A stretch of 64,000 nt of DNA from NCBI RefSeq assembly GCF_016802725.1, contig NC_052676.1:7519433-7583432 (forward strand), given 5' to 3'. The notes below the pieces were generated by a model, which was not told the origin of the DNA, ran no database searches, and saw only the letters and a program-made list of their open reading frames with translations. The translations under genes and the position numbers were made by a program. Shown here piece after piece: positions 1 through 13,443 of this stretch. Source of the stretch: Solenopsis invicta (taxonomy: Eukaryota > Arthropoda > Insecta > Hymenoptera > Formicidae). Positions within the stretch are counted from its first letter, which is position 1. The number at the start of each line of letters is the position of its first letter.

Positions 1-298
1 GAACCCTCGCAAGACAACCGTCAGCTGCAAATCTTCGTGAGTAACTGCCTTGTCCTTTTTTTTTTTTTATTTGGACCAGCTACATCGAATCTGTCGTTTC
101 GTCTTGAAAAATTTTACAAAGAAGTAGATTTGAAATGTACAACCAGAAAAATAAATGTTAAAAATATCTGCCAACGTAATGCTATCTTTTCTTTTATTGT
201 CGACAACGTACAACAAATATCTTAGAAACAGAACATGTAACGATACAGAGCCCAAATGGTTGTTTGCACAGATTCGTGATATAAAGTATTATAATTAA
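1..298. other. AT-rich sequence, no gene seen
   Basis: This is the left edge of the window. It holds a short poly-T run (about 56-70) and otherwise unremarkable AT-rich sequence. Short open frames here have no recognisable domain and are interrupted in all frames, so I do not call a gene. Confidence 0.5.
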
Positions 299-443
299 GT
301 TAAAAAATGTTTTATATCTTTGTACGTTAACAATAACATTTCATATTCTAATTTTCAATTAATTACACATATAATTATATGTGTAATTAACTAAAATATA
401 AAATGTTATTGTTAACATACAAAGGTATAAAACATTTTTTAAC
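299..443. repeat. Small foldback MITE
   Basis: The two ends are near-perfect inverted copies of each other. The left end reads GTTAAAAAATGTTTTATA and continues through TTTGTACGTTAACAATAACA; the right end is its reverse complement with a few changes. The centre is a palindromic ACACATATAATTATATGTGT. The whole 145 bp unit can fold on itself almost completely. It has no coding capacity, so it would be a non-autonomous DNA transposon relic. The superfamily cannot be assigned; TTAA-like bases flank both sides, but the target duplication is ambiguous. Confidence 0.7.
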
Positions 444-990
444 CTTTCCGTCGAAAATGATGAGAACACTTGTAAAGCATCTCAATCAATATCCAGACAT
501 TTAAAAATTTTTTTATTACTGTCTTTAATATATCTTAAATATTTATCTTTATATTGTATGTATAATAAGTATACGAAACATTATCTTAACAAATATATAC
601 ATATTTCTTGAAAAATGTAAGAGCATTACCAAAATGTAAACTTTATTTTCATTAATTCTGTTCTCTATAACTGTAACAAATTAATTTTTTATTGTTAATT
701 TGTATACAATTTATAACAACTAACCTTATTAATATACTTATACAGCACCAATTGTTGCAAGGAGCTTTCCACATAAAATGTGGATAAGTTTCAACTTTCC
801 ACATTTGTGTACATTTTTGTAAGGATTCTGCATTGTTATATGAACAAGAAATGTTTCTAAATTCTTGTGAAATGAAATGTTGCTATAGAAATGTTTCTGA
901 AATATATCAAATGGAGTAAATTTTTAAATTGGGCTCCTTAAAATTGGCCAAATTGGATATATTAATGTGACTCAAGCAGAAAATTTGCTT
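444..990. other. AT-rich sequence, no gene seen
   Basis: Unstructured AT-rich sequence. Short motifs recur (AAATGTTTCT and TTTCCACAT near 780-900), suggesting an old decayed repeat, but no borders can be drawn. Confidence 0.45.
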
Positions 991-1147
991 TGCTGCTTTC
1001 GCCGTCTGACCGAGCAAAAATTTTGTACGTTTGCTGGCGGTGTGTTGTTTTCGCCAACTGGATGAACGAGAACTTTCAAAGTTTGGCACTCGCGGCATGT
1101 TATTTTTGCCAATTGAATAAACAAAAATTTTCTAAGTGTGCCAAGTT
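991..1147. repeat. Diverged tandem repeat, three units of ~52-55 bp
   Basis: Three successive units start with TGCTGCTTTCGCC (991), TGTTGTTTTCGCC (1043) and TGTTATTTTTGCC (1098). Each continues with a similar pattern: an ACTGGATGAACGAG-like segment, an AAAATTTTCT-like segment and a GTTTGGCACTCG-like segment. Units differ at many positions, so this is an old minisatellite. No coding role is apparent. Confidence 0.55.
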
Positions 1148-2101
1148 TATGTAGTAGGAATACAAGAATGTTACGCAAATAAAATATTATTATTTTCCAT
1201 ATATTATTTATCGTGTTTATTACATTACTCTTTCAGTAAACTGTAATTATTTACTAAAAAAAAATAAATGTGAAGTAACTTTGAAATTTCAGGGAAAAAT
1301 ATATTTAAATTTTTTATATTCAAAGTGTTACGATCAACAATATTTCAGAAAGATTTCAGACTTTTTCAGTAAATTTTCAGCAATACTTCTGCAAGGTTTT
1401 AAATGTAAAATTCGTGGACATTTTGCAAACATATTTCGATATTTTTCTGAAATGTTTCATTCTTTCTATTGAAATATTTCTTCGATATCTCTAGAAAATT
1501 TCGGTACTGTGTAGAATATTTAAATAATTAATAATTACAATGAAATTTTATTGATATATAAAAAACGCGTTTAAAATTAATAAGTATTTCCGTATAAGTA
1601 TCCGAATATAGAGACCGAATATATTCGGTTACTGGGACATTTCTCAATATCGATGGAAAGCGAAAGAGCGTATTCTTGGACATGTTTGAGCAATCTAATA
1701 TTACACCCCGAGAGTTTAACTTTCATTTAATAATGTCAATTCGACAGCACTTTTAGATACGAGACGTCTTATTTAGCTCTTGGTAATGAAAAAAATTGCG
1801 GATAAAGACGGAAAAGATCCGAATCGCGCGCACCATTTATCTTGCGATCGGTTAAATCTCATTTTATCTCAAGGGACATTAATCTTTTGCATTATACGCC
1901 CGTCGCCGTCGTGCTCGCGCACGATAATACATGAGTAGTACAAGAAGGTATTATTCCACCGAGTAGCCGCGTGCCGGTCAAAGAGCGGTTTTACGAGTGC
2001 GCGTAAAATTAAATGGATTTTATGGTTTATGAGTGCAACACGCGACGCGTATAAAATATTGACTTATCTTTGTACGAAGAGAGCCGGAAGAATGATATGT
2101 G
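1148..2101. other. AT-rich sequence with a small GC-richer patch
   Basis: Mostly AT-rich sequence without recognisable exons. From about 1790 to 2000 the composition rises in C+G, with several CpG dinucleotides; this could be conserved non-coding sequence, but nothing specific is identifiable. Confidence 0.4.
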
Positions 2102-3983
<1,882 letters not shown>

Positions 3984-3986
3984 TTA

Positions 3987-4125
3987 GTCTCGGTTTACAA
4001 TTAACGTTGTAAGCCTTAAGCCGTAAGCAATTGATCAATCATGGTCGATTATTCTCCTCATATTCAACTGTAATTGGTCAATTTCTTACGGCCTAAGGCT
4101 TACTACACCTATTGTAGATCGGGAG
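3987..4125. mobile_element. PIF/Harbinger-like MITE, copy 1
   Basis: A 139 bp hairpin element flanked by the trinucleotide TTA on both sides (3984-3986 and 4126-4128). The ends read GTCTCGGTTTACAA and, inverted, CTCCCGATCTACAA. The inner arms carry GTAAGCCTTAAGCCGTAAG and its inverted partner. The middle contains TTGATCAATCATGGTCGATT. It is closely similar to the copies at 4641-4774 and 9469-9608. A three-base TTA target duplication is typical of PIF/Harbinger elements, but the superfamily call is inference because no transposase is present. Confidence 0.75.
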
Positions 4126-4455
4126 TTATGTAGCTCTGCGTAATATTATAAGGTAGTTTTAAAGTCGTCTGAAGAGAGAATTAATCCTAAAATAGTAAAT
4201 TTCACGTACAATCTCCACATATTCTATTTCTTCTGCCCTAACTTACCTTAATAAGCGCCATTTTTTATATATTAGACTAAAATAGCGTATTATAGCGAAA
4301 ATAATAGGCATAGTTCGTAATTTCTCCAATAACAGCTAAATAGTGCATTCTTATAGTCACTTTGAAACATAATCAACATTTACAGTAATTTATTTGCGAA
4401 CACTGTTCGAAAGAATCTTATTCTAAATATTATATGGTACTTTTACTTTTGGCTA

Positions 4456-4972
4456 CACGGAAAAAAATGACTTAGTAGTGGTAACTAAAATCAGTAGCTA
4501 GTTCGATATTTTCTATCAGTGCTAAAAATTGACTATTAAAGATAAAATATATTTGCTGCAAAATACAGTTTTATTAGCTAAAATAAAATGTGTTTTAACA
4601 CGTGTAGCTAAAAAAATGGCAGCTATTACTCAATATCTTAGTCCCGGACTACAATTAATGTTGCAAGCCTTAAATCGTAAAAATTGACCATGGTCAATTA
4701 TTCTCCTCATATTCAACTACAATTGATCAATTTCTTACGGCTTAAGGCTTACTACACCTGTTGTAGACCGGGACTTAAGAGCGTGAAACTATATACGCAT
4801 TTGCTAAACATTATTTGATTCTAGCAGCGAATATTTCTTGCTGTAACTGCTAATTTTAATAACTAATAAATTTAGTTCCGGCAGCAACGATATTAGCTGT
4901 CCCTATTTTAAAGACACATCTTAGTTGCTACAACTAAATTTTAGCTTTGTTGGCTAATCTTTTCTCTGCGTG
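4456..4972. mobile_element. TA-target DNA transposon (family A) inserted in family B
   Basis: The sister copy of the host element reads GACTACCTGC. Here the same site reads GGCTA, then 517 bp, then TACCTGC, so TA has been duplicated (4454-4455 and 4973-4974). The ends are CACGGAAAAAAATGAC and, inverted, CACGCAGAGAAAAGATTAGC. TA duplication points to the Tc1/mariner superfamily. A relative lies at 21807-22140, and a shorter element with similar ends at 53151-53452. The element is itself split by a MITE at 4641-4774. No coding capacity. Confidence 0.82.
4641..4774. mobile_element. PIF/Harbinger-like MITE, copy 2 (innermost insertion)
   Basis: A 134 bp element with ends GTCCCGGACTACAA and inverted GTCCCGGTCTACAA, flanked by TTA on both sides (4638-4640 and 4775-4777). 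It is closely similar to copy 1 at 3987-4125 and shares the central ATTATTCTCCTCATATTCAAC. It sits inside the family A element; the related family A copy at 21.8-22.1 kb has no such insertion. It is therefore the youngest of the three nested layers. Confidence 0.82.
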
Positions 4973-5647
4973 TACCTGCAAAGTTTGGCGTGTGTCCTCT
5001 GAAAACTGCTGTAACGTCGAATAAATTACAGCTAAGCTGCCGTAATGAACGTTATAATAAAGGAACATAAAATGTTATTTTTACTATTTATTATTTAAAT
5101 ATACTATTATGATCTTTCCCTTACAATTTGGGCGAGATGGGCCACTTTGTTTTTTCATACATTGTTTCTCTTTAGATTATAAAAATCTATTTTGTTTTCT
5201 TACTTTAACTTTAAAAGAATTATAATCATTATGTTATTATTGCAATATCAAATTTTAATTTTTATGTTACTACTGCAATATTATAATTATGACTATAATT
5301 ATGTACATATATTTAAAATGTATGTACGTGTTTATACTAAATATATAAAATTATGAGCTTTATTTATTGCTTTAGAAAATGTTATATTTATTTTTAACAT
5401 AAAACGTATATAATCAACTGTCCCATAACACTATAGCCATCTTTTCCTAAAAAATGTGATAAGATAGCCAACACATATGTTATAATATTTTGATAATATT
5501 AGATTTTTAATAAATGTTTTCTCTTTAAATTCAATAGCATTATTAACTGTAAGATATATCAATGAAGCAATATATCAATAAATAACAAAGATAAAAATGT
5601 GTTTTTTGCATTTTAAGAAACTATGGCCATCTTACCGGAGTTTACCG

Positions 5648-7307
5648 TATACCCATCTATCCCCATTTATGTCATTAGTCAGCAGAGTCCAACTTTATTA
5701 CGTTGAAATTTATTATTTATGTTTATAAAGATCCAGGTTATAAATATTTTGTCAATAAAGGTATGACAATTTTATGCCACCTGGCTTATTTCCTCGATTA
5801 TATATACAATTTGCGTGTCATTAGTAATACCATATATCATTCAATAGGTATCGTTACCACTCTAGGATTAAGTAACGAGTATTCCATGAATGTTTTACGA
5901 ATTAACTTCTTCAGTCATCAACGTATTTCCACATATTGTACGCAGATCCTCGTGTTCTATTAGCCTCTTCATTTATCACAATCGTTATTTAATGTCAACT
6001 TTTTCCTGACCTCCAAAAACAGATCGCGTTTTCTGAACGACATTGATTCTTCTAATTTTCAAAGTCTACAAGATTTTGCTCTGGCAAAACGCTCTTTACC
6101 TAAATTTACCTTAATTTCAGATTTACATTTAATACGTACGCTCCTAAAGCGCCCACGGCGCTTCAACCGAATCGTAATAAGGAATCAATGGGTTCCCTCG
6201 GAGAGCCCACGGTAGCGGTTGAGAGTTAAGTACTTAGGGATACATTCAGTTATCAGATTATTCCGGTTAACGAGATTCCATCTCGACACGTTTCAATATT
6301 AGGAGTGCTCGTAGCGCAGCCGCCCAGTGGCCGATTTATGGCTTCTACCTTAAGCAAAAGCAAATTGGAGCCATCTTTTCCGTTCAAAGGAAAACCGTGA
6401 ATTTCACCGAAAAGAAAATTACGTAAGCGAGGATTGAGCCATCATTTTAATGAAATAAATCAGCATGTCCCCGTACTTCGTAAATACTTATTAACGTATC
6501 TTAGAGGGAAGAACAGCCGGCTAGTGAGTCTTGCAAATGAATTTCTCAGATCTTCTCCATTTTATTCCGCACGACTTATCGCCAACGTCGCTTAATCTGT
6601 CTAGCCATCTATTCGGCGTGACGCGCCGTGACGCGACGCAGTAACAATGACCTGATTCCATAAACTCCTCTGGTATACTCGAGCGCATAAAAATGCCGGC
6701 CGTTTATAGCGAGACGCATACAGAAAGCGGCTTTTCATCGGCCGTGCGTTATTCAGACGGCTATCCCTCTTCCAAGCTGTAGCCCGGTTAACTAGTAACA
6801 TTGGTTCGCGGGGACAAAGCTTCGGGGAAAAAATAGCGAGTGTCTATCATTTTTATGTAAGCCTCTACTATGAGTTCCCTGCTGCTTATTCCCACGCATG
6901 AATTTTTAGACAAGCTGACGAGCACATGTTTCCTCTGACGACGCGAGGCGCCAATAGTTCCTACGTGTCTCAAGCGACTAAAAGGAAAAGTTCTAAAAAC
7001 TTTAGAGGAATAAAGGACAAATGGGTAAAATGGACCGTTTTCAGCTCGCAGAGCGAGCAAGAGTAAAAATGATGTGTTTGTTTCTTAAACGTAAAGCTGA
7101 AAAGGTCAATAGGTATCGATTTACAGCGGATCTCAGTGCTTAATAACAATTTTTGTGTAAGTTTTACGATCTCGAGTTCACGTGAACTGCACGCGCCGTA
7201 TACTCGTCACTGTCTTGAAACACTATCCTTAACCAAAACCAAAGTAATATCACAAATTAAATTAACGAACAATTTAACAATTCTGATTTTATTGAGCATC
7301 TTAAAAA
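5648..7307. other. Non-coding stretch, GC-richer at 6130-7060
   Basis: 5648-6130 is AT-rich without features. From about 6130 to 7060 the sequence is GC-richer with frequent CpG (for example GCGTGACGCGCCGTGACGCG near 6617), and several short open frames lie on the minus strand. None shows a domain, and codon usage gives no clear exon. A conserved regulatory element is possible but unsupported. Confidence 0.4.
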
Positions 7308-7459
7308 ACTGTAAAGAATTTATTACGAAAAATAACATTTCAGCCAGGTAGTTTCATACCTCGGTAATCAAATTGATAAGATACCCGCACAGAATGTATA
7401 AGAGGGATCCAGATTTAAATCCCGACTAAGTTATCTTTCGCAATAAATTTTTTACAGTG
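7308..7459 (+). repeat. tRNA-derived SINE copy with inverted tail (foldback)
   Basis: A tRNA-like head lies at about 7359-7430. It starts CCTCGGTAATCAAATTGATA (A-box-like) and ends with a B-box-like AGATTTAAATCCC. It is followed by the tail TTTCGCAATAAATTTTTTACAG. An inverted copy of the same tail (CTGTAAAGAATTTATTACG) precedes the head at 7309-7328, so the unit is a foldback. The head matches the SINE at 49219-49469. The degenerate B box argues against a working tRNA gene. Probably a dead SINE. Confidence 0.65.
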
Positions 7460-8701
7460 ATACAGAAATTTTTATAATTTATGTGAGCTGGAGATTTACT
7501 AAAATTATTATTAGACACCAAGATTCGCTGCAGATCAATACTGGCTGCCTCATCTTCATTTTTATCAATTCTAATTTTATTATTGTCGATATGTTTTCTT
7601 CGTAAGTAATTTCTGAGCTTCTAAATCTAAATCTGACCTATATGTTTTAATTTGTTGGAAAAGTATTAAAAATAACTTATGAAACGCGCGCGCGCTCTAT
7701 TAAACATTTATTACCGTAAATTATACAGACTTGCGAATGAGTCCTGAAAGAAACAAAAAGTGACGTAGTGACTTCCTACGCAATTTTAGTCGCTGAATTT
7801 AAATCCGCCAGCAAAAAAATGTCCATCATGTCGGGTTTTGAAGATAAATGGAGAAATGTGGACCAAAAATCGTGATTTTTGCCATTTTCACAGCGTTACT
7901 GTGACCAAACAAATTATGTTGTTTAATATTCTCTCAGTGACATCATAATGCGCCATCTTGTACCTTTAAATTGCGATTCTGTTTTATATAATTTTCATAT
8001 ATTATTCATATATTTCTTGTCGCCGAGTTATGAAAGTTTCAAAATGGAAACTTTTCGACGATAAAGTTATGCATCGACGTAATGGTGAAAAATTGGCAGC
8101 TAGATGAATTATAAAGTAAATAAGGTAATTAAAAAATTAAAACGTAATTAAGGGAGGTAAACGTTTTGATAATTGGTGGTATCCATGAGTTATCTGAGTC
8201 GTTGAATTGCAATCTAACGTCAGAGTTATAAAATTTAAATCGACGGAACCAATAAATAAATTATAATTTTTGCATTGTTTTGCCGAGAAAAATAAAAAAA
8301 AAGTTAATATTTAAAAACAAAAACATTAGCAATGGAAACTATTTTAAATGTTGGTTACGGTATTTGACAGCATGTTGTTCAATACATCTTTTAAGAACTT
8401 TCTCCTAGAATATTTTATAGCATTTTACTACCAGAAATTTTTTGTAAAATTCGGGCAAAAAATATTTTATTATTTTATTATTTTTAAGCACCAATATCCA
8501 TTTTGACCGATTAAGATCTTCACTTATTAATTCGTGTTGTTCACATATCGGTCAATTTTTGCTCAATATTTTTTATTTTACTATAGTTTCATCTTTTTAG
8601 TTACATAATCATTTTTTATATACATAAATGATTTGTTAAGTATTGAGCCTAACAATAAAATACAATTGTATTTTTTATATTTTGAAAGTTGATTTTATTT
8701 T
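7460..8701. other. AT-rich stretch, no gene seen
   Basis: Contains a short GCGCGCGC run near 7686 and otherwise AT-rich sequence with homopolymer runs. No exon, RNA gene or clear repeat border is visible. Its right part probably includes the 3' untranslated end of the mariner relic that follows, but no terminal inverted repeat could be recognised. Confidence 0.4.
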
Positions 8702-9274
8702 TCAGCACATATAATCGTCTTTTAGTTCGCGCGAACACTTGATCCAATTTTTTCTACTCTCTTCGTTCCATCAATAGATTTTGTCCAATTCTGCAAAATA
8801 CTTGCATATAGCGGCAATCACTTTATCATTGACCGCAAATATTTTATACATTTTTTCATTTTCGAGGACAAAAAAGTCGCAGAAAGCGAATAGGAGAGAG
8901 CGACAATTTCTAGCGTAATGCACGAAGTTTGACTATATATTGAATTTTTGATCCAATGTCAGAAAAAACGGCTTCAATCAGATGGTCATACTAAAATCTT
9001 CATGTAATATATTGAACACACGGTAGAAAATATGCCTGTGGCATCTGCTGTTTCTCTGTCGTTCAGTCTCCGATCATTCAGTACAATGAAATGCACTTTC
9101 TCTTAAACACACTTACATGGGCACGCTTAAATTCAGCAAATCGAAACTTTGTTAACTGTTAATAAAAGAGCAGAATCACCGTAAACGAAATCCAATTCGG
9201 TTTCAATTTCCGTTACGGGTTTTTCCTTTTTGAATCAAATATTTAATCACCGTACGATAATCAATTTTTTCCAT
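8702..9274 (-). pseudogene. Decayed mariner transposase with large internal deletion
   Basis: Reading the minus strand from 9274, the start MEKIDYRTVIKYLIQKGKT matches the mariner transposase N-terminus. After a frameshift comes ETELDFVYGDSAL, then FAEFKRAH, then the second helix-turn-helix region DRRLNDRETADATGI (about 9034-9076), then LTLDQK (about 8942-8962). The frame then jumps to the C-terminal part: CDFF with the third catalytic Asp (about 8870-8881), VIAAICKYFAELDKIY, a stop, and KDDYM before the final stop. Full mariner transposases are about 345 residues; here roughly 150-160 central residues, including the first two catalytic Asps, are missing. Several frameshifts and stops make it inactive. 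Terminal inverted repeats were not found. Confidence 0.85.
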
Positions 9275-9468
9275 TGTTGAAAAATGTGCTGGCATAAGCA
9301 TCGCATACGGCTGAAAATTTGAGAGTAGCTATTATAAAAAGATGCAACTTTCACGCTTTACAGTTTCCGATCAATAATCTCATCTTCATGTTAAGGCATA
9401 AAACTTATTCAATCAATTTATTTGTTCGAATCTATGTATTTAATATAATGTATCTGAATCTAATAAAT

Positions 9469-9608
9469 GTCAATCCACAACCTTGTTTTAAGAGGCCGTA
9501 AGTCGTAAGGAATTGATCAACCATAGTCGATTATTCTTCTCGTCTAAATCACATTCTACTGTGATCGATCAATTTCTTACGGTCTCTTAAAGCCAAGTTG
9601 TGGACCCA
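9469..9608. mobile_element. PIF/Harbinger-like MITE, copy 3 (divergent ends)
   Basis: The inner part (CCGTAAGTCGTAAGGAATTG, CCATAGTCGATTATTCTTCT, TTTCTTACGG) is clearly the same family as 3987-4125 and 4641-4774. The outer ends differ: ATCCACAACCTTG on the left and, inverted, GTCCACAACTTG on the right, so this is a subfamily. The target duplication is not clear. No coding capacity. Confidence 0.7.
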
Positions 9609-12600
9609 CACAAAGACTCACCTAATTTATTTTATTTACCATAAACTCTATTTACGTACTGTGAAAGGAAAGCTGTAATTTAAATGTTTGATTCAACTAA
9701 CAATAACGTTTATTTATTCAACTGTACTTGTTATTGTCTTTACTTTCAAGCTTTCTGTTTCATTAATACTGTGATTAAATTAATAAAATATTTCCAATTA
9801 GACTGCCGCTGTTGATTCAACAGCATGTTTTTTTTATCAGTATGAAGATAGTGAAATAAACTAAATGAGATTAAAATATGTTTATTCCAATCACTCGCAA
9901 AAATAAAATTATCTTCTATATAGAACATTTTTAAATAAACAAAAAAATTTTTTTAACTCTGATATTGTGGACCTTATTAAATGTTTATGCTTTTAGTAAC
10001 ACCTGAATGAAAAATAAATTGAAAATAACAAAAGCATTAAACATTGTGTTCCAAATCACTTTCAAAATAATTTTTAATAGCAAAAGCGAAATCTTTTAAA
10101 ATCTATTTTATTGTTAAATATCACAATTCTTTTTACTTTTGTCAATAATTGATTTTTTAACTTTCGGAAATTTTTGACCATTTCAATGCAATTTTAACTT
10201 TTCAAAAGTCAGCATCATTAAAATCGTTATCCTGTGCTGCAGGCCATGTACATTGCCATGTAAATGTGGCAATGGTCATAGTAATAAAAGCGTGGACCTC
10301 TCTTAATAACTTCATTATTTATAAAAAAGTATACTCATTCCAAAAAATTGATATATATTTGTAATATTATAATATGCAATAAACCATAAAATAATGTATA
10401 TTTATTAAACTTTAGAGCTTTAACTGCTGATTTGTCAACTTCGTCACAAGTTTTTGATGCACGAAATAAACGTATTGCTGCCGTAACTCTTCAGTCTCTC
10501 TTTATTTGCTTTCTATGACACACCTTTTAAGCGTATATTCGCGACATAAAGCACGTTTTAAATAGTAAATTAAAAAATAGGCCTTATTTAACTGGGACTT
10601 ATTAAGCTCAAATACCTTATATTAAATATGTACATAGCTATACAATAAATTTTATATATTAATTTCACATGCAGATTTTAATACTTTCTTGACAAATTAA
10701 AGTTTTATAAAAATCAAACTCAAATTCAGCAGCCCAGAAACCAAAAAAAAATTTATTGTTGTTATACTTGCTACTTCGGAGACTAAAATTGGTCCATTTT
10801 GCTCATCGTTCGGAATATTTCAAGCATTAAAGGCAGATATATTAAAAATTTATCTTTAATCCTAGCTAAGCCAGATAAGCTTTTTTTAAAATCTCGACTC
10901 AGAACTTTTTTTTAACGGGATGAACAGGCCGTGAAAAGAAAAAAATATTACGCTAACGTCAAAACTTCAAAATTAGGTTAATAAATGGTTCGGAGATTAA
11001 CTGGTAATTGCTCATGAATAAAAAATACTGTAAAGGGCTGTAATAACCTTGGAAAGATCTTCCTGCCGCGTTCAAGAATGCTCGCTGGAAAGTAAGCCGA
11101 CAGAGGAATCTCGAGATTGCTCTCATGGAGAATCGTTTCTCTCAAATGTTCTGCCGGCGAAGGCGTTTCCGTCAATTGTCGTCGAAAAATTCAGAAGATT
11201 CCAAGAAACTCAAAGGTATTCTCCGATAAACGTGATACCAGCACACATTCAATACCTCGAGCAGCCTCGAGGTCCAAAATATGGGGCGAGAGGGAATTAT
11301 CGATAAATTTCCAATAGCACTTTTATATGTATATACATATATATAAATTTAAATTTGATAATATACTGATAATACCCGTGTGAATATATTGAATCAAATT
11401 AAATGAAATTAAATTATAAACTCGAATTTTAATATATGCGTAATTTTAATTTAACGTGCGCATTTCTTTATACATATTAAAATTTCTCATAAATTATTTC
11501 TAACATGTGTGTTATTCGATGTGGTTCCTTCGAAGCGCTTCCGCTCGTATTGATGTCGTACGAGTTGAGTGCACCTAAATATAAGTTACGACGCGCGTGG
11601 GACACTCCACGATCACTCTGCCCGCCAAGTCCTGCAGAAAGAGTTCGCTTAATGAGCCTAATAAACTTACACGCCTTGCGAATTATTCTCTCGGCGTGGA
11701 GCGTAAGCGACTCGCCGACGGTTAACTAATGAAAACGGGGCTAACGGGGCAAAGTTAATATTGCACGGCCGACGTTGTTATACAGCGTTAATGAAATTTT
11801 ATTTCTCTTTCGTGCGATGCTTCGATATAGCGCGCCGTTACGCAATAGATAGATGCACGGTAAACGTCATCCGCGAGCCGAACGTTATCCAAATAACAGT
11901 TCCTGGTGCATTCTTGAGGCGACGCTGGAATTGTCAGTTTTACCAATAAAATCGACTTGCGCATGTACGATTTACAGTATATTTACGTACAATTTACGAA
12001 ATTAAATATTATTTTATCCTTGTTGTTAAATGTCAAAGCGGAGTAAAATGATATTTTTAATTATATCGCCAGTGTTTCTGAACTCAGAAAAATTCTAAAT
12101 CAAGAAAATTCTGAATAATGGACAAATAAAAATGCATAATTTTGTAACAAAGTATTGTGTGTTTTTTAAACTAAACCAATCCTTCTTTTGTTTAATTTTG
12201 GGCTAGTTACGTTACCACCATTTTTCCTCTTCCACCGATTATGCAATGTGTCACATTTTTCTAGTATAAATCACGTCTTTTGTAATAAAAATTTCATTAG
12301 TTTGAGTATAGAGTCTATTAAACTACATTTTAATGAATATAATTGTTTAAGTTTTAATATAAAATATTAATTATTAACAAAGTTATTCAACAGAATAGAA
12401 TTGGATGTAATATTAGTCTATCTTGTCTTATTAATGTTCTTCAACGTGAAAGATTAAATTTGAACATATTAGTTAAAAGAAAAAGTTCTGTTGCTATGCG
12501 ACGTGCCATTTTGAATAATAACAAGTAATTTGTTATCACAAAATGTTTGAAATTAAAGGGATTATTATGTAAGGATAAGGTATGTTAAAAATATTTTAAA

Positions 12601-12881
12601 CCAAACTTTGCTCACGCGCGAATAATAGGTATGTGACACAGTGACTTACACTGTGCACTGTTAAAAACGCTGTGAAATTCAATGTATTTTTAAATTAATA
12701 AAAGTACATAAAATTTAATGTATTTATTATTAAAATTATATACATAAAATTTTGTGCATTTTTGACAATGTTATGTTTTTTTAACGTACCTGCTTGATAT
12801 TTGCTTCCGTTACATTATATTAAATTTTGAGGATTTTTAACAGCATCTGGCAAAATGTTTTATTAAAAGCAAAGCTATGTC
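9609..12881. other. Non-coding stretch with two GC-richer patches
   Basis: Mainly AT-rich. GC-richer, CpG-containing patches occur at about 11040-11310 and 11500-11960, where open frames exist on both strands but none has a recognisable domain. A weak inverted repeat (ATACATAAAATTT-type segments) lies at about 12660-12780. No exon or RNA gene is supported. Confidence 0.4.
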
Positions 12882-13371
12882 AGTCACAGTGGTTTTTAGT
12901 ACTGAAATTTTTAATTGTTACAACTTCCAACTTATTCAAACTGCAAGCTGTATATTAATTTAAACTTAAAACACACTCATGAAGCCGAAATATATGATAT
13001 TAATGAAGCTTTAGAAGCATCTGTAAGATTCCTCCTTCTTAAAAAAAAATTGTAAAGAATTTTATTGTGAAAAAATAACATCTAAGCCGGGGTTTGAATA
13101 TGGTTTTCCCGGCATTTCGTGCGAGCATCCTGGGAGATCCATGTTCGAACCCTGGCTTAGGTGTTATTTTTTCGTAATAAAATTTTTTACAGTTTTTTTG
13201 AAAGGGGAGATGGTTATAGATACTTTTAAAGGAGGAGGTTATAGATGCATTAATATTATACAATATTCCAATTTCATGATCGTGTTTCAACTCCGAAATA
13301 TAGGACGCGCAGTTTGAATGGAAGTTAAAGAGTGTGAAAATTAAAAATTATTATTCAGAACCGCTGTGACT
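12882..13371. repeat. Head-to-head SINE pair forming a ~490 bp foldback
   Basis: The two halves are inverted copies. The left arm starts AGTCACAGTGGTTTTTAG; the right arm, inverted, starts AGTCACAGCGGTTCTGAA. Further in, both arms share the tail TGTAAAGAATTTTATTGTGA / TGTAAAAAATTTTATTACGA, then the 3' half of the tRNA-like head (AAGCCGGGGTTTGAA / AAGCCAGGGTTCGAA). The centre (about 13107-13130) is a short unpaired loop with TTTCGTGCGAGCATCC. Each arm matches the simple SINE at 49219-49469. It could be an inverted tandem insertion or a foldback transposon that captured a SINE. Confidence 0.75.
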
Positions 13372-13385
13372 TATTATTTTAGTAT

Positions 13386-13443
13386 TTTATATTTAATATT
13401 TCTATATTAAAATTTCTATATTTAATATTTCTATATTAAAATA
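13386..13443. repeat. Short AT-rich tandem repeat, ~29 bp unit x 2
   Basis: The segment TATATTTAATATTTCTATAT occurs twice about 29 bp apart. Simple AT-rich duplication with no other feature. Confidence 0.6.

Larger units (their letters stand above)
4273..5647 (+). mobile_element. Non-autonomous DNA transposon (family B) copy 1, carrying an insertion
   Basis: This unit matches 44284-45152 in reverse complement along its length. Shared blocks include ATAGTGCATT, TCTTATTCT, TGTCCTCT, AAAGGAAC, TTTGTTTTTTCATACATTG and the terminal GGCCATCTTACCGGAGTTTACC. The right end inverted (GGTAAACTCCGGTAAGATGG) resembles the left end of the sister copy. Without the 517 bp insertion at 4456-4972 and the extra TA it would be about 856 bp, close to the 869 bp sister. 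The motif ATAGCCATCTT recurs at the ends and inside. No transposase is coded. Superfamily unknown. Confidence 0.8.
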
